Positions 21,615 to 31,844 of a DNA stretch of 64,000 nucleotides are shown piece by piece (within the stretch, counting starts at the first letter, position 1; each line of letters opens with the position of its first letter). The translations under genes were made by a program, and so were the position numbers. This DNA comes from Sepioteuthis lessoniana (Eukaryota; Mollusca; Cephalopoda; Myopsida; Loliginidae). The notes under the pieces are model-generated. The model made no database searches. It was not told where the DNA came from and saw nothing but the letters and a program-made list of their open reading frames with translations. The stretch covers positions 111,142,502 to 111,206,501 of the forward strand of contig OY757907.1 in NCBI GenBank assembly GCA_963585895.1, written 5' to 3'.

Positions 21615-21947
21615 CTTGTATAGATTTGTTCTATTTCAGAAAACCTCCGTTATTTCTACAGGAATGTACAGTACATTAATATGTATGAAATACTTACATT
21701 CACCTGGTAAGTTTCTGCTTTTTTTTTGTTTTTGTTTTTACTGAACGGCTACATTTAAACCCCATAAATTATACACATAGGAAACGTCATCTTAGTGGCA
21801 AGGGAGAGGAAGTCTAAAGAAATATGACGAATTACTGTGTTGAAGTTATTTTTAAATGTAACAGTTCAAAAAATAAAGCAAGTGACTGAAAATTTACTCT
21901 TATCTAGCTATCCTTGATAAAACAATTTCCAAGTTCATCCAATAGAA

Positions 21948-22140
21948 ATAGTCGGCGAGGCTGTGAATATACTGACTCTAACCCTTGAAAACTGAGTAAG
22001 ACCCCTCTCCCCACTAAAATGCATCTGATGCTGAGGTCTCAGTTGTGGAGAGTGAGGAGTTCCCTTCGTTGCAATTACTCCCATGTCCACTCTGAACCGA
22101 AATGGGAGTACTCGGTAGAGTACTCTATAGGTCAAACTGA
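21948..22140 (-). repeat. Family E copy
   Basis: GGTCTCAGTTGTGGAGAGTG and AATTACTCCCATGTCCACTC place it in the family, in minus orientation. Confidence 0.6.
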
Positions 22141-22997
22141 TGTTTAAAAATTATTTTTAATATCACTTTTTTTTGCAGTTCCCTAGAAATTTTCTTTAAC
22201 TATCCCTTTCAAGATCCCATACTGCTTATCACTGCATATGGCAATACGAAGGTTTGGACTTGTTGAAACTGGTTAGGTAGCTCTTGGGTTAAAATGATTG
22301 GTACTAACTACCCGTTCGCCAGACAGACTCCGACAAGACGCCCGAATGAAACATTATCTGCTTTATATAGTGAGAAAAACGCTCTATTGCCGCTTTCATT
22401 TCTTATATTTCGGCACATGCCAGATCTAAGACTTAAATCAATTAGCATTAAAAAGAGCGTTTAAAAAAAAATTAGGTTCGTGTCAACTAAAATAATATAA
22501 TACTTTCATCATAACAGTACTGATATAAAGGCTAACCTCGGTGTCCATTAAAATCTACGTCAAGGCGCATCCAATTCCCTCAATTTTCGGTGTATAAAAC
22601 GGTACACCAAATTTCTAATTAAAAATTTTAAAAGTTTTGGATGATATCCGATATATAAGACTCACCTCTTCTTGGCAACAACTCAACTTATACAAGGTCC
22701 GGTACAAACTTGTCTTTCAGCTCGATATTTCTTTAAGGTTAAAAAGGTCTTATACACCGACATATACGTCAAGTGAATTCATATCAAAATTAAATGTGTA
22801 AAATTAAAAAAAAAAAAAAAAAAAAAGGATAAGCACTCTATAATTAACATCTAATATTTATGCCCCTTGAGAAAATATAACAAGATTGATCGCGAACGGA
22901 GAACAATAGTTTCACTTTGGACTGTAAATGCTTTTCAATCTAGGAGAATGTTAATGGTCGTGTGCGACCGAAAATTTCGTTAGGATGTGCCATTATT
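22141..22997. other. Unassigned DNA
   Basis: No gene is seen. A 21-base poly-A run is at 22806-22826. Confidence 0.6.
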
Positions 22998-23421
22998 TGG
23001 TTGGCTGGTCGTTTTGTTTTAGGGCGTATCAACCCTTTTCGGGACACTTAACGCCGAATTAAGTCATTTTGATAAAAGTTTCAAACAATTCAGTTTAGTA
23101 TGAATATAGTTTTTTGTTTACATAGTTAAATGTCAAAACAGTTCTATTTCAAACCATTCAGGTTAGCATAAGTAGACAATTTTGCTCTATTTGACCCATA
23201 GATAGGACCCTATCAGGTGCTACCACTCGGGAGCCAGAATGAACCTGGGAGCGATGGCAATGAAGGGCTACTCTCCATTCTCCAAAGCTCCAGCATTACT
23301 GGAACCTCACCGTCAAATTGTTTAGTGTCATATCCAGGACACTCGTAGTGGAGGGGTGTCTTACCCCCTGCATAGTAGTAGTCAGTGTATTTTAAAAACC
23401 CCAGTCGGTTGGGCCAGCCAT
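22998..23421 (+). repeat. Family E copy, longest form
   Basis: About 420 bases from GGTTGGCTGGTCG to GGTTGGGCCAGCC. The ends form a short imperfect inverted match (TGGCTGG at the left, CCAGCCA at the right), as would a small DNA transposon, but the left end also holds the hairpin found as the 3' tail of family F SINEs. The two readings conflict and I leave the class open. Confidence 0.65.
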
Positions 23422-24117
23422 TTTTTGGTGAATGAACTATGTATAGAATCTTACAAAAATTGGATCTCTATAATATAGATAAACGTCCTCTTGTGTCTTT
23501 ATATATTTGGCATGCCATTTAGTACCAACCCCATTCATATGAACGCTCACAAACACAGAACATATGAACCAAAATTGTTGCTGGATGAATGAAGAATAGT
23601 GAGAAAGATGACGGATAGGGCAGAGTGTGAGAATCACTGAACCAACAGGAAGATATTGATCCTGAATTGTTCGATTGGCCAGATCCCAAATCCTTAGGGC
23701 TTCTTTTACACACACCGGTCATAGGCGAACAAAAGAAACTTTTCATCTATCAATAATACAGAGTGAAGTTGAGGGAAATAGTTTGGTGTTACTGCTTCTT
23801 CAGATGGAAGCCGAGTGAAATCATTCATTTGCTAATAAACTTCTTTGTTTACTACTGTTTCGTTCACGTTGTCTCTGGTCCTAGAAAGCATCTCAGTGAG
23901 AAATATTCACAGAGAGCACGGAGAAAGCCTGAGAAATGTTCTACATAATCAAGTGAAATCTTTATTTCATGGAAATATACATTCTTGTACGACAATATTT
24001 ATATACGGCTAGTCATATACATTTTGATGCGAACCGTTGGCATTTAAACTAAAGATCGAAAGTTTTTAAAAAAAAAGTCAACTGTCTTAATAATTTGGGA
24101 ATAATACATTAAGAGTG
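23422..24117. other. Unassigned DNA
   Basis: Two open frames of 61-92 codons show no recognisable protein. Confidence 0.55.
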
Positions 24118-24392
24118 AAGCTTTGTGCAACGGTTTATTCTCCAAAGAAATGGAATAGTCGAACCAAGTTCAAATCCTCGACGAGGTGGTTTGCTAATGC
24201 TCTAGGTAAAAAAGCAAGAATTCTTTTCTTCTTCCCTACCAACAACCATGGATAAATAGTAGGACAGACTATGTTCCTTCAGCCTTGTTAACACAGTCTA
24301 AAAGAAAGGTAACAGTGAAAAACCAGCTATAATCTGCTGTAATTGACCTTGTGTCACATCCTAATCGTGGTGGAGGGGTCGGGTGAATATAT
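24118..24392 (+). mobile_element. SINE family B copy, diverged
   Basis: Keeps AAGTTCAAATCCTCGACGAG (box B), GGATAAATAGTAGGACAGAC and GGAGGGGTCGGGTGAATAT. The box A region has decayed. Confidence 0.75.
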
Positions 24393-24608
24393 ACAGCCGA
24401 TAGAAAAAAATACGTGGAAATTGTTGAAAAGTCCCCGAAATAAAGATAGGGTTTTGAATTTTTACTTTTAACGACTTATAAAGTAATTTGAAAACCGATG
24501 TATCAAGTATGTTGTGAAACGAGATGAATTTATATAATAAGTAACATACATAAACAGAGGCGTGCTTTACGTAACAATTATCGTCTTTGAGAAATCGACC
24601 AGCAATCT

Positions 24609-24834
24609 AATTCGAGACGTGGTTATTTGCTTTTCACTTAGCGCCAGTGCTCTTGTGACTGGCCTTAATCCATCTCTTCTCCAGTTCTAGGTAAAATAGT
24701 AAGAGAGACTGGGTTCTTTAGCCTAAGTAAAGCAACTTGTCTAGGAAGAACACTCAATATGAACCAGCTGTACTTCGTTTAAAAATGACCTTCTGTCACA
24801 CCATATTTGTTGCCAAAGGGTTGACTTATACATA
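24609..24834 (+). mobile_element. SINE family B copy, head lost
   Basis: Body motifs TTTCACTTAGCGCCAGTG, GGTAAAATAGTAAGAGAGAC and GGGTTCTTTAGCC are kept. It is more diverged than the copy 300 bases to its left. Confidence 0.65.
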
Positions 24835-24947
24835 CACACATTTAGAAGATAGTATATTTATCTATTAATAATCTTGCCGAGTGCTGAATAAAATTTAAAA
24901 AAAAACAAAACAGTAGAACATGAAAGTGACGGGGAATACCAATTCTA

Positions 24948-25124
24948 AATGCTCTTGGAACGGTCCCCAAAAGATGTGCAAAAAAACAGGGAAAATGGAG
25001 ATCAGTAAAAGACAGCCTTGTCAAAATTTGCTGGAATCCTTTGAGTCCAAGAGATCTGAGGAGACTTGCTGTTACTTAGACTTCATTAAACATTGACGTG
25101 AAAAACTCCTAAGGAGTAAAATAA
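24948..25124 (+). repeat. Family R copy 2
   Basis: CTTGGAACGGTCCCC at the left, AGGAGACTTGCTGTTACTTA in the middle, AAGGAGTAAAATAA at the right. One frame reads SPRDLRRLAVT. The start and end coincide with copies 1 and 3. Confidence 0.6.
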
Positions 25125-25732
25125 TATTTTACTACCACCATTATAACTTCTATTTCATTCATAAATCAAATTCTCTTTGGATATGATAAGCATTTTTGCT
25201 TTATCTATGCAAATTAGGTGAAGTTGCCAACTAGACACTAAAAAACATTTCAGATTTTGTGTTATTGTAATGTATGACCAACATGTCAGACGAGTGTTAT
25301 TAATTAATATGATGAAAGACATTTTTGAAACTCAAGGGAGAAAAAAGAAATGAAAAAAAAAAAACTGGTTCCTTTGGCCAAAGCTCCTTATATTACGCCA
25401 CCCAGATAATTTTCAAATTAGCATATTCTTTCGTATTTAGTGATTTGCGGTTATTTCTTTCTACAAATGACGTGTCAACCACAAAAAAAAAAAAAAAAGC
25501 GATAAACAATAAAGATGAAACAAAAATAAATTATATGAATTGAAATAGAGTACAATATTACATTATTTCTGTAGTATAACCGCTTTGAATTATTTGATAT
25601 AGAAAATTTATAGACCCCCCCCCCTCCAGCGATTCTTTAACTGTACAAAAAAAAAAAGAACGCAATTAATATCGGAACGACCCTTTTAAAAAATCTATTT
25701 GCTCAGTCGCGTCAATTCACTCATGTTAACGT
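25125..25732. other. Unassigned DNA
   Basis: No gene is seen. Short A runs and a C9-10 run (25615-25624) are present. Confidence 0.6.
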
Positions 25733-25945
25733 ACCTAAATCTCCGCTCTGTAGACAGGGCTAAGAATATGCTGGCTGTATATGCTCCGTAGAAGGGTTAA
25801 ACACCCCATTAAACTGCATCTGATGACGCTTCTTTTCTGGAGCCCTGAGGAATGTGGAGTACCCTTTCATTGCTATTATTCCCAGGTATATCTGATCCAG
25901 AGTAATGGGACCCGAATAGGTACTGTCTAAGAACCAAAGATATCT
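25733..25945 (-). repeat. Family E copy
   Basis: TAAGAATATGCTGGCTGTAT, GCATCTGATGACGCTTC and TATTATTCCCAGGTATATCT in minus order. Confidence 0.6.
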
Positions 25946-26115
25946 GTTTAAAAATTCCAGTTCGACATGAATTATTATTTGTATTAAGAATTGTTATTTG
26001 AAGCAACAATTGTTTACAAAGGATTATAATTAGTTATTTGAAACCATACAAATATGTGCCAACAAATGACTTGTTAAAATGAAATAATTACTCGAAACCA
26101 TATTTGAGATAAGGA

Positions 26116-26131
26116 GTTATCTTCTACACCT
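26116..26131. repeat. Target-site duplication, left copy
   Basis: GTTATCTTCTACACCT, repeated exactly at 26426-26441. Confidence 0.92.
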
Positions 26132-26425
26132 TTTGGGAGGTGCCCGTTGTGTAATGGTTATCGTCGTTGGAAATGGACACGGCGACACGAGTTCAAATCC
26201 TCAACGAGACTGATTGCATTTCACATTGCACTAATACCGTTGGGAAAGGTATGAATCCAATAATTCTCCCTCCAGCTATGGGTAAATAGTAGGGCAAACT
26301 AGGTTCTTCAGCCTTGGTGAGGCAACTAGTCTTGGAGAAGGAAAACTGAATTCAAACCTGTTAAACTTCGCTTAAAAAGTGACCTTGAGTCATATCCTGC
26401 CCGAGCGGAGGGGTTGGTAAATATG
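26132..26425 (+). mobile_element. Young tRNA-derived SINE, family B, full length
   Basis: Near-identical to the 15.17-kb copy from GGAGGTGCCCGT to GGTTGGTAAATATG, with the same box A spacing and box B GTTCAAATCCT. A perfect 16-bp target duplication flanks it. The two copies fix the family ends: a TTGG(G)AGGTGCC start and a GGTAAATATG end, without a poly-A tail. Confidence 0.93.
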
Positions 26426-26556
26426 GTTATCTTCTACACCTCACGCACTGCTATACTCATCCTGATTGCTCTACTCAGCATTTCGGTTGCTGAACTTTTC
26501 GTTTGGTGCTTTTACAGCTATCTAATACTACTGATATGGTTTCAATATAATACTAG

Positions 26557-26756
26557 ACGTTTCAGCCGCTGGGCTCTCCGGCCTTTCTTTCAGGGTTTTT
26601 TTTTCGTACTCAGTAACCAGAGAATTCCTAGAAGTCGGAATGACAACTGTCTGGCCCAGTGATTCAACTAAGGCGTCAAGTTCGGAATTCCCAAAAGGTT
26701 ACAGAGTACGACAAAAGGCACCTGAAAAAGGTCGGAGAGCCCAGCGGCTGAAACGT
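26557..26756. repeat. Foldback element with P-type ends
   Basis: The left arm starts ACGTTTCAGCCGCTGGGCTC (26557) and the right arm ends at its complement GAGCCCAGCGGCTGAAACGT (26737-26756). The outer 24 bases pair perfectly. Pairing continues less exactly inwards through GTACTCAGTAACC and GAATTCC to leave a spacer of about 40 bases. Both arms carry the CCTGAAA...GAAACGT signature of family P, so this is probably two P copies joined head to head. Confidence 0.85.
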
Positions 26757-27472
26757 TGTGTGTATTATGTTAAAACCATATAATTTGTGATAAACGGTTG
26801 TATGGTTTCTAGAATTCATTAGTGCAAATCATTTGTATTAGATGTATTAATGATATAACGACTTGGAAAAAAAAATCACAACCTTAGCCGCATTGCAATG
26901 CCATAGAAATCAGTCACTCCAAATATCAACTGATACCAGAACATCAAAAAGACAAATATATAGACATCTGCTTAAAATGTATAGACAGAATATGAAACTA
27001 CCGAATATTAAACTGCGATATAAAAAAGTCTAAGTATTATTCATTTACTACGCTTAGTCTACACATGATTCAGTATTAATTGTCTAGAAAACTCACTCGT
27101 TAAATTATTCTTCTCCCATAAGTTAATAGTGTGAAGGGTACTTAATAAGCCAACATCAGGGCCAACACTATTTTTATCCAAGTCCGATCCCGTTTTCGTT
27201 ACTGTCCCTTGTAAACAAGGTTCCACGGAAGTGGAATCACTTATCTAGATAGCAGATTAAAAGATTTTGTTGCTTTGCTGAAGAGCTTTTACATTTTAGT
27301 CTAAAGGCCAAGAATTTTCTTAAGAAAACAGAGTTCCTTACTCTTTGTTCGCAGAGGAATGAAGAAACGCATTAATTAATTTTATGTACTTGCTTGATCT
27401 AAATTTTCCTTACAGTAGCCGTGAACTATAACAAAAATAAATAAATAAAAATAGCCTGACTTATTTCTGTGC
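26757..27472. other. Unassigned DNA
   Basis: The stretch 27160-27360 is somewhat less AT-rich and gives short protein-like strings (VPRKWNHL) that could be a LINE remnant, but I could not align a run of conserved blocks. Confidence 0.4.
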
Positions 27473-27744
27473 TTTTACCCAACCCCTTCATCACATCGAC
27501 TAATTGTCAATTTTTTAAAAAGTGAAGCTGGTTTTAATTCAGTTTTCCTTCTCTTAGACTGGTTGCCTAACCAAGGTTAAAGAACTGTCTGCCGCACTAT
27601 TTGCCCATAGATAGAGAGAGAACAGATGGATTCATGCGTTTTCTGAAAGCGTGAGTGTAAAGTGAAATGTAAACAGCCTCGTGCAGGATTTTACTTGGAG
27701 TCAGAAATTACATTTTCTACGTCAATAACTATTACACTTAGCGC
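27473..27744 (-). mobile_element. SINE family B copy, diverged
   Basis: Tail TTTACCCAACCCCTTCATCA at the left, body TAAAGAACTGTCTGCCGCAC, decayed head at the right (ATAACTATTACACTTAGCGC). Confidence 0.7.
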
Positions 27745-28239
27745 TTCTCCTAAACAGATTATTGTATGAACTTAAAGCCTGAAATTAACAATTTGTAATA
27801 TTAAAAAAAATATTTGTTTACAACTTTAAACCTTAGATTCGCATATGTGATCTAGTTATCCTCTGCTAAGCTAGATGTTTAATTATATTATACGAAATGA
27901 CGTTACGTATATTAACGTAAACAGATGAAATAAAACGCATATAGTATTTGATGGTATTTTACAACTTGGACTTTACTTACACACCATAGTCTCCAAAAAT
28001 ATGTGCGAAGGAGAACTATCTGGTAAGTTTACATAGGCACAGTAGACCACCAATACTTGTTGCTGGCTTAACCCTTTAACACTAATATTAAATGTAATGA
28101 AAGGTTTTCTTATAGCATACTAAGCTTTGCTTCGTCTATTTCAGCTTTTAAGTTGGGTATAGTATCCGTTGTTAGAAAATGGTCACTTGACTTCGGTCAT
28201 CAGAAGATGACTCTCAAGAAGTTCTTTATCAAACTTAGC

Positions 28240-28575
28240 TTTGTTGTGACAAGGTTAGAAGTGACTTATTGAAACGGCAACCCGTCTAGGGTTATTTTAT
28301 ACGTAGTGGTTAGGGAATCTTTTTCATTGTTCAATCGAATACAAATGATTTTTAAGCAGATCAATTTGACGCTATACAGGAACTAGAAATCCGGGTCAGA
28401 GTAGACCTGGGTGTAATGGTAATAAAGGGGTATTCAAAACCACCAGATCTCGAGAACTAGAGATTCACCCTCAGATGTCGTTTAATATCACACGCAGGAT
28501 ATCCTTTTTCTGAAGGAAGTCTTAGCCCCATCACAAAGGTGTCAGTCTGAGTATTCTAAGTACTACCAACACGAC
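28240..28575 (+). repeat. Family E copy, long form
   Basis: Left part with CAACCCGTCTAGGGTTATT and GTGGTTAGGGAATC, right part with GTAGACCTGGGTGTAATGG, GAGATTCACCCTCAGATGTC and GTCAGTCTGAGTATTCTAAG. Confidence 0.65.
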
Positions 28576-28861
28576 CAAAATTTCACTAGTAATGCTAATT
28601 TAATCCATGGAACACTACACAATGCGTAGGATTGGGTTCACACATAGAGACTAATGCAAAAATAAAATGCTATTTAAATTTCTACCTCATTAAAAAGGCT
28701 TCCCAAATTCAATTTTCCCATTGATTAAATCTTTAGTCCACCGTTTCTGTCTTAGCAATAACATTATCGATTCATCACAAAAGTAGAAAAGCTAAACCCT
28801 AAAATTCAGAAGCAGCAGTGATTTTTTTAAAAAAAATCCTTGTTCATGAAAAACGAAGCTG

Positions 28862-28911
28862 CCTGAGGAATCGTGGTCCCTGTTAAGCAGGGTGCCGCCG
28901 AAACCGATTCT
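28862..28911 (+). repeat. GC-rich structured segment of P type
   Basis: CCTGAGGAATCG, a hairpin CCCTG-TTAAG-CAGGG, then GCCGAAACCGATTC. GAATCG (28868-28873) pairs with CGATTC (28905-28910), enclosing the hairpin. The CTGA-GA and CGAAAC blocks resemble a hammerhead-type core in order, but the stem arrangement does not fit the canonical fold fully. Confidence 0.45.
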
Positions 28912-29184
28912 ACTGCTATTGTTTAAGATAAATAGAGAGGCGGACAGGCCTGTGTCAGCATAAATTATTTAAGAGATTCCAGGCTCTCTAATCATTTTAA
29001 TACAAATCATTCACATCTTCAAGAACCAATGCAATAGGCGTTCTTAATACGCCAGTTCATTAATTCGCTACAGTTTGCTCGAATTTGAGCCTATTCAACG
29101 ACAGATAATTCTTCATGGAACGCTAAAAATGATTTTGTTAGTCTATTCAAAAAAGAATCCATATTTAAAAAAAAATTGTGCTTT

Positions 29185-29265
29185 CGAAATGCCTGGTTAA
29201 ATTTCAACCAAACATTTTTTTTATAAAGACGTTAGTTCGGATTATTACAACAGAGCTATTAAATT
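29185..29265 (+). repeat. Local repeat, copy 1 (pairs with 29555-29635)
   Basis: GAAATGCCTGGTTAAATTTC, AACATTTTTTTTATAAAGACG recur about 370 bases downstream with few changes. Confidence 0.6.
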
Positions 29266-29401
29266 GAATGACAGCAACGGAACTTTGAAAATAGGAATAG
29301 TGATGATTATAAGCAAAGATTTACAACTTAAATATCGGCATTAAAGAACACGTAAGGTGTTGATATGTCGTTTCATGTCCCAAACCAAAAACTTAAGTTT
29401 C

Positions 29402-29530
29402 GAATACTGATTTTCAAAGCAGTCAAGTATTCCTGAATTGGAAGATTGTCACAACACTTTCTACGTCAATTATGTTTTAAGTTAATCTTAATAAATATCA
29501 AACGTGACATTGATAATATTTGACTTTTTA
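29402..29530 (+). repeat. Family J copy 3
   Basis: CAAAGCAGTCAAGTATTC and TTGGAAGATTGTCACAACAC match 30225-30350, where the second motif is TTGGAAGATTGTCGCAACAC. Confidence 0.6.
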
Positions 29531-29554
29531 AAATCAATATTTGTGAAGAACTTT

Positions 29555-29635
29555 CTGCTTTCTTGAAATGCCTGGATAAATTTCATCTAAACATTTTTTA
29601 TAAAGACGCTACTTCATCAGATTAATACAATAATG
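29555..29635 (+). repeat. Local repeat, copy 2
   Basis: GAAATGCCTGGATAAATTTC, then AACATTTTTTATAAAGACGC, as at 29185. Confidence 0.6.
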
Positions 29636-29877
29636 GAACAACTAGAAATAATTAAAAAAAAAACAAGTTATAAACAGAAAATAATTTTATATCCTTTTCT
29701 CCTCTTGTTTCTAATTTAAATTCAACCTTTAAGCAACATTTTATTAATTCAATCTGCCTTTCGGCTTGGTAGATGTACGAATTATTTTTTTCATTTTAAA
29801 GGAAAAGTAGAATCCTCTTAAACAGATCTTCCAGCATGCAGTGATGGCGAAGGAATTTGGGTCTTAACGGTGTTCCA

Positions 29878-30062
29878 GTCGCTATAAAACCAGATTGCTG
29901 TCGGCAGTGCATAAAATATGCTGACCACATATTCAGAGAGGGAAGACCATCACAAAAAGAATATCTTGGGTATGACATTAAGAGTGTAGAGTACCTCTTC
30001 ATTGCCATTACTCTCAGTTTCACCGACCTGGAGTGGTCGTATCTGTTACGGTCCCATCTTTG
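29878..30062 (-). repeat. Family E copy, decayed
   Basis: AATATGCTGACCACATATTC and CATTGCCATTACTCTCAG identify a minus copy. The 87-codon open frame over it is a by-product. Confidence 0.5.
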
Positions 30063-30224
30063 TATGTGTCAAATGTTTGAAAATTATTACTATTGGACAA
30101 GAATAGTTGATACCATATAACTGTGCAAACAAATTAGTCAAGACCAACAGTACGATTTCAAATATGATTACAATGGAATGTTGAAAATATAGTTAGGATG
30201 ATCATAAACATTGACAAATTCATC

Positions 30225-30350
30225 AAAATTGAATGCTGATCTTCAAGGCAGTCAAATACTTTTAAATTGGAAGATTGTCGCAACACAGTATTATGTTTTC
30301 TGCAAATCTTATTAGATTTTAAGCGTGACACTTGTAGTATTTGTTAAGAT
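30225..30350 (+). repeat. Family J copy 4
   Basis: CAAGGCAGTCAAATAC, then TTGGAAGATTGTCGCAACAC, then TTTTAAGCGTGACACTTGTA. Confidence 0.6.
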
Positions 30351-30371
30351 TTTATTACACGAGTGCCGCCA

Positions 30372-30462
30372 GTTACTAAGTTTAGTTTAATACCAAAGTA
30401 GAGGACACCCAGTGAGAATAAAACAATGATATGCCAACACAACTACGACACCCTGCGAGCCA
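30372..30462 (-). mobile_element. SINE family C copy, decayed
   Basis: TTACTAAGTTTAGTTTAATA (tail) at the left, CACCCAGTGAGAATAAAACA and CGACACCCTGCGAGC at the right. Confidence 0.6.
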
Positions 30463-30768
30463 CTTTTTATTACTAGTGTTTAAAATGTTTTTCCCTCGAA
30501 AATATTCCACTAACCTATAAAAGAAAAAAATTCAATTACTTTGTTATCCACAGATCTCTTAATGATCTTACAAAAATAATCTGATAATGAATAACAAAGA
30601 GAACTAAACAAAACTTTCGACAAGAATACGAGTTGTTCATGCTCTTAAACACACGATTTTCTTTTGCCATAGAAACGTTTCTGCCGAATTATTGTACAGT
30701 CTTTTTTGGGTATACGTTCGGGTAATATTTGTTTAATAACCCGAAAAATAGTTAATATGCTAGTCATT

Positions 30769-30792
30769 AAAAAAAAAAAAAAAAAAAAAAAA
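30769..30792 (+). repeat. Poly-A tract, 24 bases
   Basis: Isolated A run in AT-rich DNA. Confidence 0.9.
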
Positions 30793-31039
30793 TTGCCAAA
30801 TTTAATTTTTCACTGCTAACACACAATAGTAAAATTCAAGAATCGAAGTTAATAGTATGACTAAAGTTGTAGATTGTCTCTTTTAGAAGCTTAGGGAACC
30901 AACGCCTATAACCATTACGCTGTGTGTCCTGCTAGACAGTTCAGAGTGAAATTTGGGACTTATAAAATTAATGTTCTCCCATCACTATGATTACTACTAC
31001 TATGTATAATTTTTACCCGAGTTGATATTTCGATTTTTT

Positions 31040-31345
31040 TTTTTATTGAGGTTGCAGGTTCAATCCTGACTGCAGGCAAATAACAATAGAGGAATACTTA
31101 GCACTTATACCCGGTTATGGTTAACGGAATCCCAACAAGCGACCCCCAGTGGATTAATTGAAAGACATGGTTCGAAGTTCTGTGCAGGCTCCCGAGTTCA
31201 ACAAACACCTGAAAAAGGCCGGAGGACATATCGGCTGAAACGTTGTGAATATAACAAAGATGAAGCCAATAGTCCGAAAACCCTGAACGATAAAAATCAA
31301 CAAGCTTCGTCTCAAAAATTCAGACAACTAAGGTGGTAAATTTCT
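31040..31345 (+). mobile_element. tRNA-headed element with P-type 3' part, copy 1
   Basis: Box B GGTTCAATCCT is at 31057-31067; box A is lost or decayed. Downstream come CCGGTTATGGTTAACGGAAT, ACACCTGAAAAAGGCCGGAG, CGGCTGAAACGTTGTGAATA, then AAGATGAAGCCAATAGTCCG. The copy at 31528 has the same order of motifs. Confidence 0.7.
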
Positions 31346-31399
31346 TGAAAATTCAATTTGTTTTTATTTCAAGGATATTAGTTAATTGATAAAACACTA

Positions 31400-31510
31400 C
31401 CATATATAACATTTAGTATACTCGCACTATTATCTTCATCTTTATTGTAATATTTACAACGCTTCGGCCGGTGATACCATCTTCAGGAGTTTCATCTCGC
31501 ACTCGAGAGC
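31400..31510 (-). repeat. Family P 3' part, inverted copy
   Basis: On the minus strand: CTCCTGAAGATGGTATCACC, GGCCGAAGCGTTGTAAATAT, AAAGATGAAGATAATAGTGC. It lies between the two plus-strand copies, making an inverted trio. Confidence 0.65.
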
Positions 31511-31527
31511 CTACACGACACGTCCAG

Positions 31528-31835
31528 AAGAACACATAGCGTAACGGATATAGGCGTTTAGTTAGTGTTTCTAAGTGAAATCATCGAGAGGTTGCAGGTT
31601 CAATCCCGACTATAGGTAAATAACATTTGTACCCTGTTATGGTTAACGGAATTAGATTACTCTACCCTGTGGATTGAATAAAGGGTTCTGTTCCGTAGCG
31701 GCTTCCGAATTCGACATGAGAAGGCTGAAGGGCGCATCAGGCGAATCGTTAATATAACAATTAAGATGAAGACAATAGTTCGAATACAGAAAATGATAAA
31801 AATTATCAAGCTTTATCTCAGAAATTTTGACAAAT
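31528..31835 (+). mobile_element. tRNA-headed element with P-type 3' part, copy 2
   Basis: Box A TAGCGTAACGG (31537-31547) and box B GGTTCAATCCC (31597-31607) are both good. Then CCTGTTATGGTTAACGGAAT, GCTGAAGGGCGCATCAGGCG, AATCGTTAATATAAC and AAGATGAAGACAATAGTTCG. The spacing of the boxes is right for a tRNA-derived polIII promoter. Confidence 0.75.
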
Positions 31836-31844
31836 AACTACTAT

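Noticed and set aside
23437-23960. Exon with frames MKLREIVWCYCFFRW... and a reverse frame
   Set aside because: No domain, no start context and no splice sites that agree; codons follow base composition.
27160-27400. LINE fragment (VPRKWNHL string)
   Set aside because: A single weak string. No ordered set of conserved blocks as in the 10.6-kb copy.
29185-30350. CRISPR array
   Set aside because: Repeats are long, few, diverged and unevenly spaced. Animal DNA.
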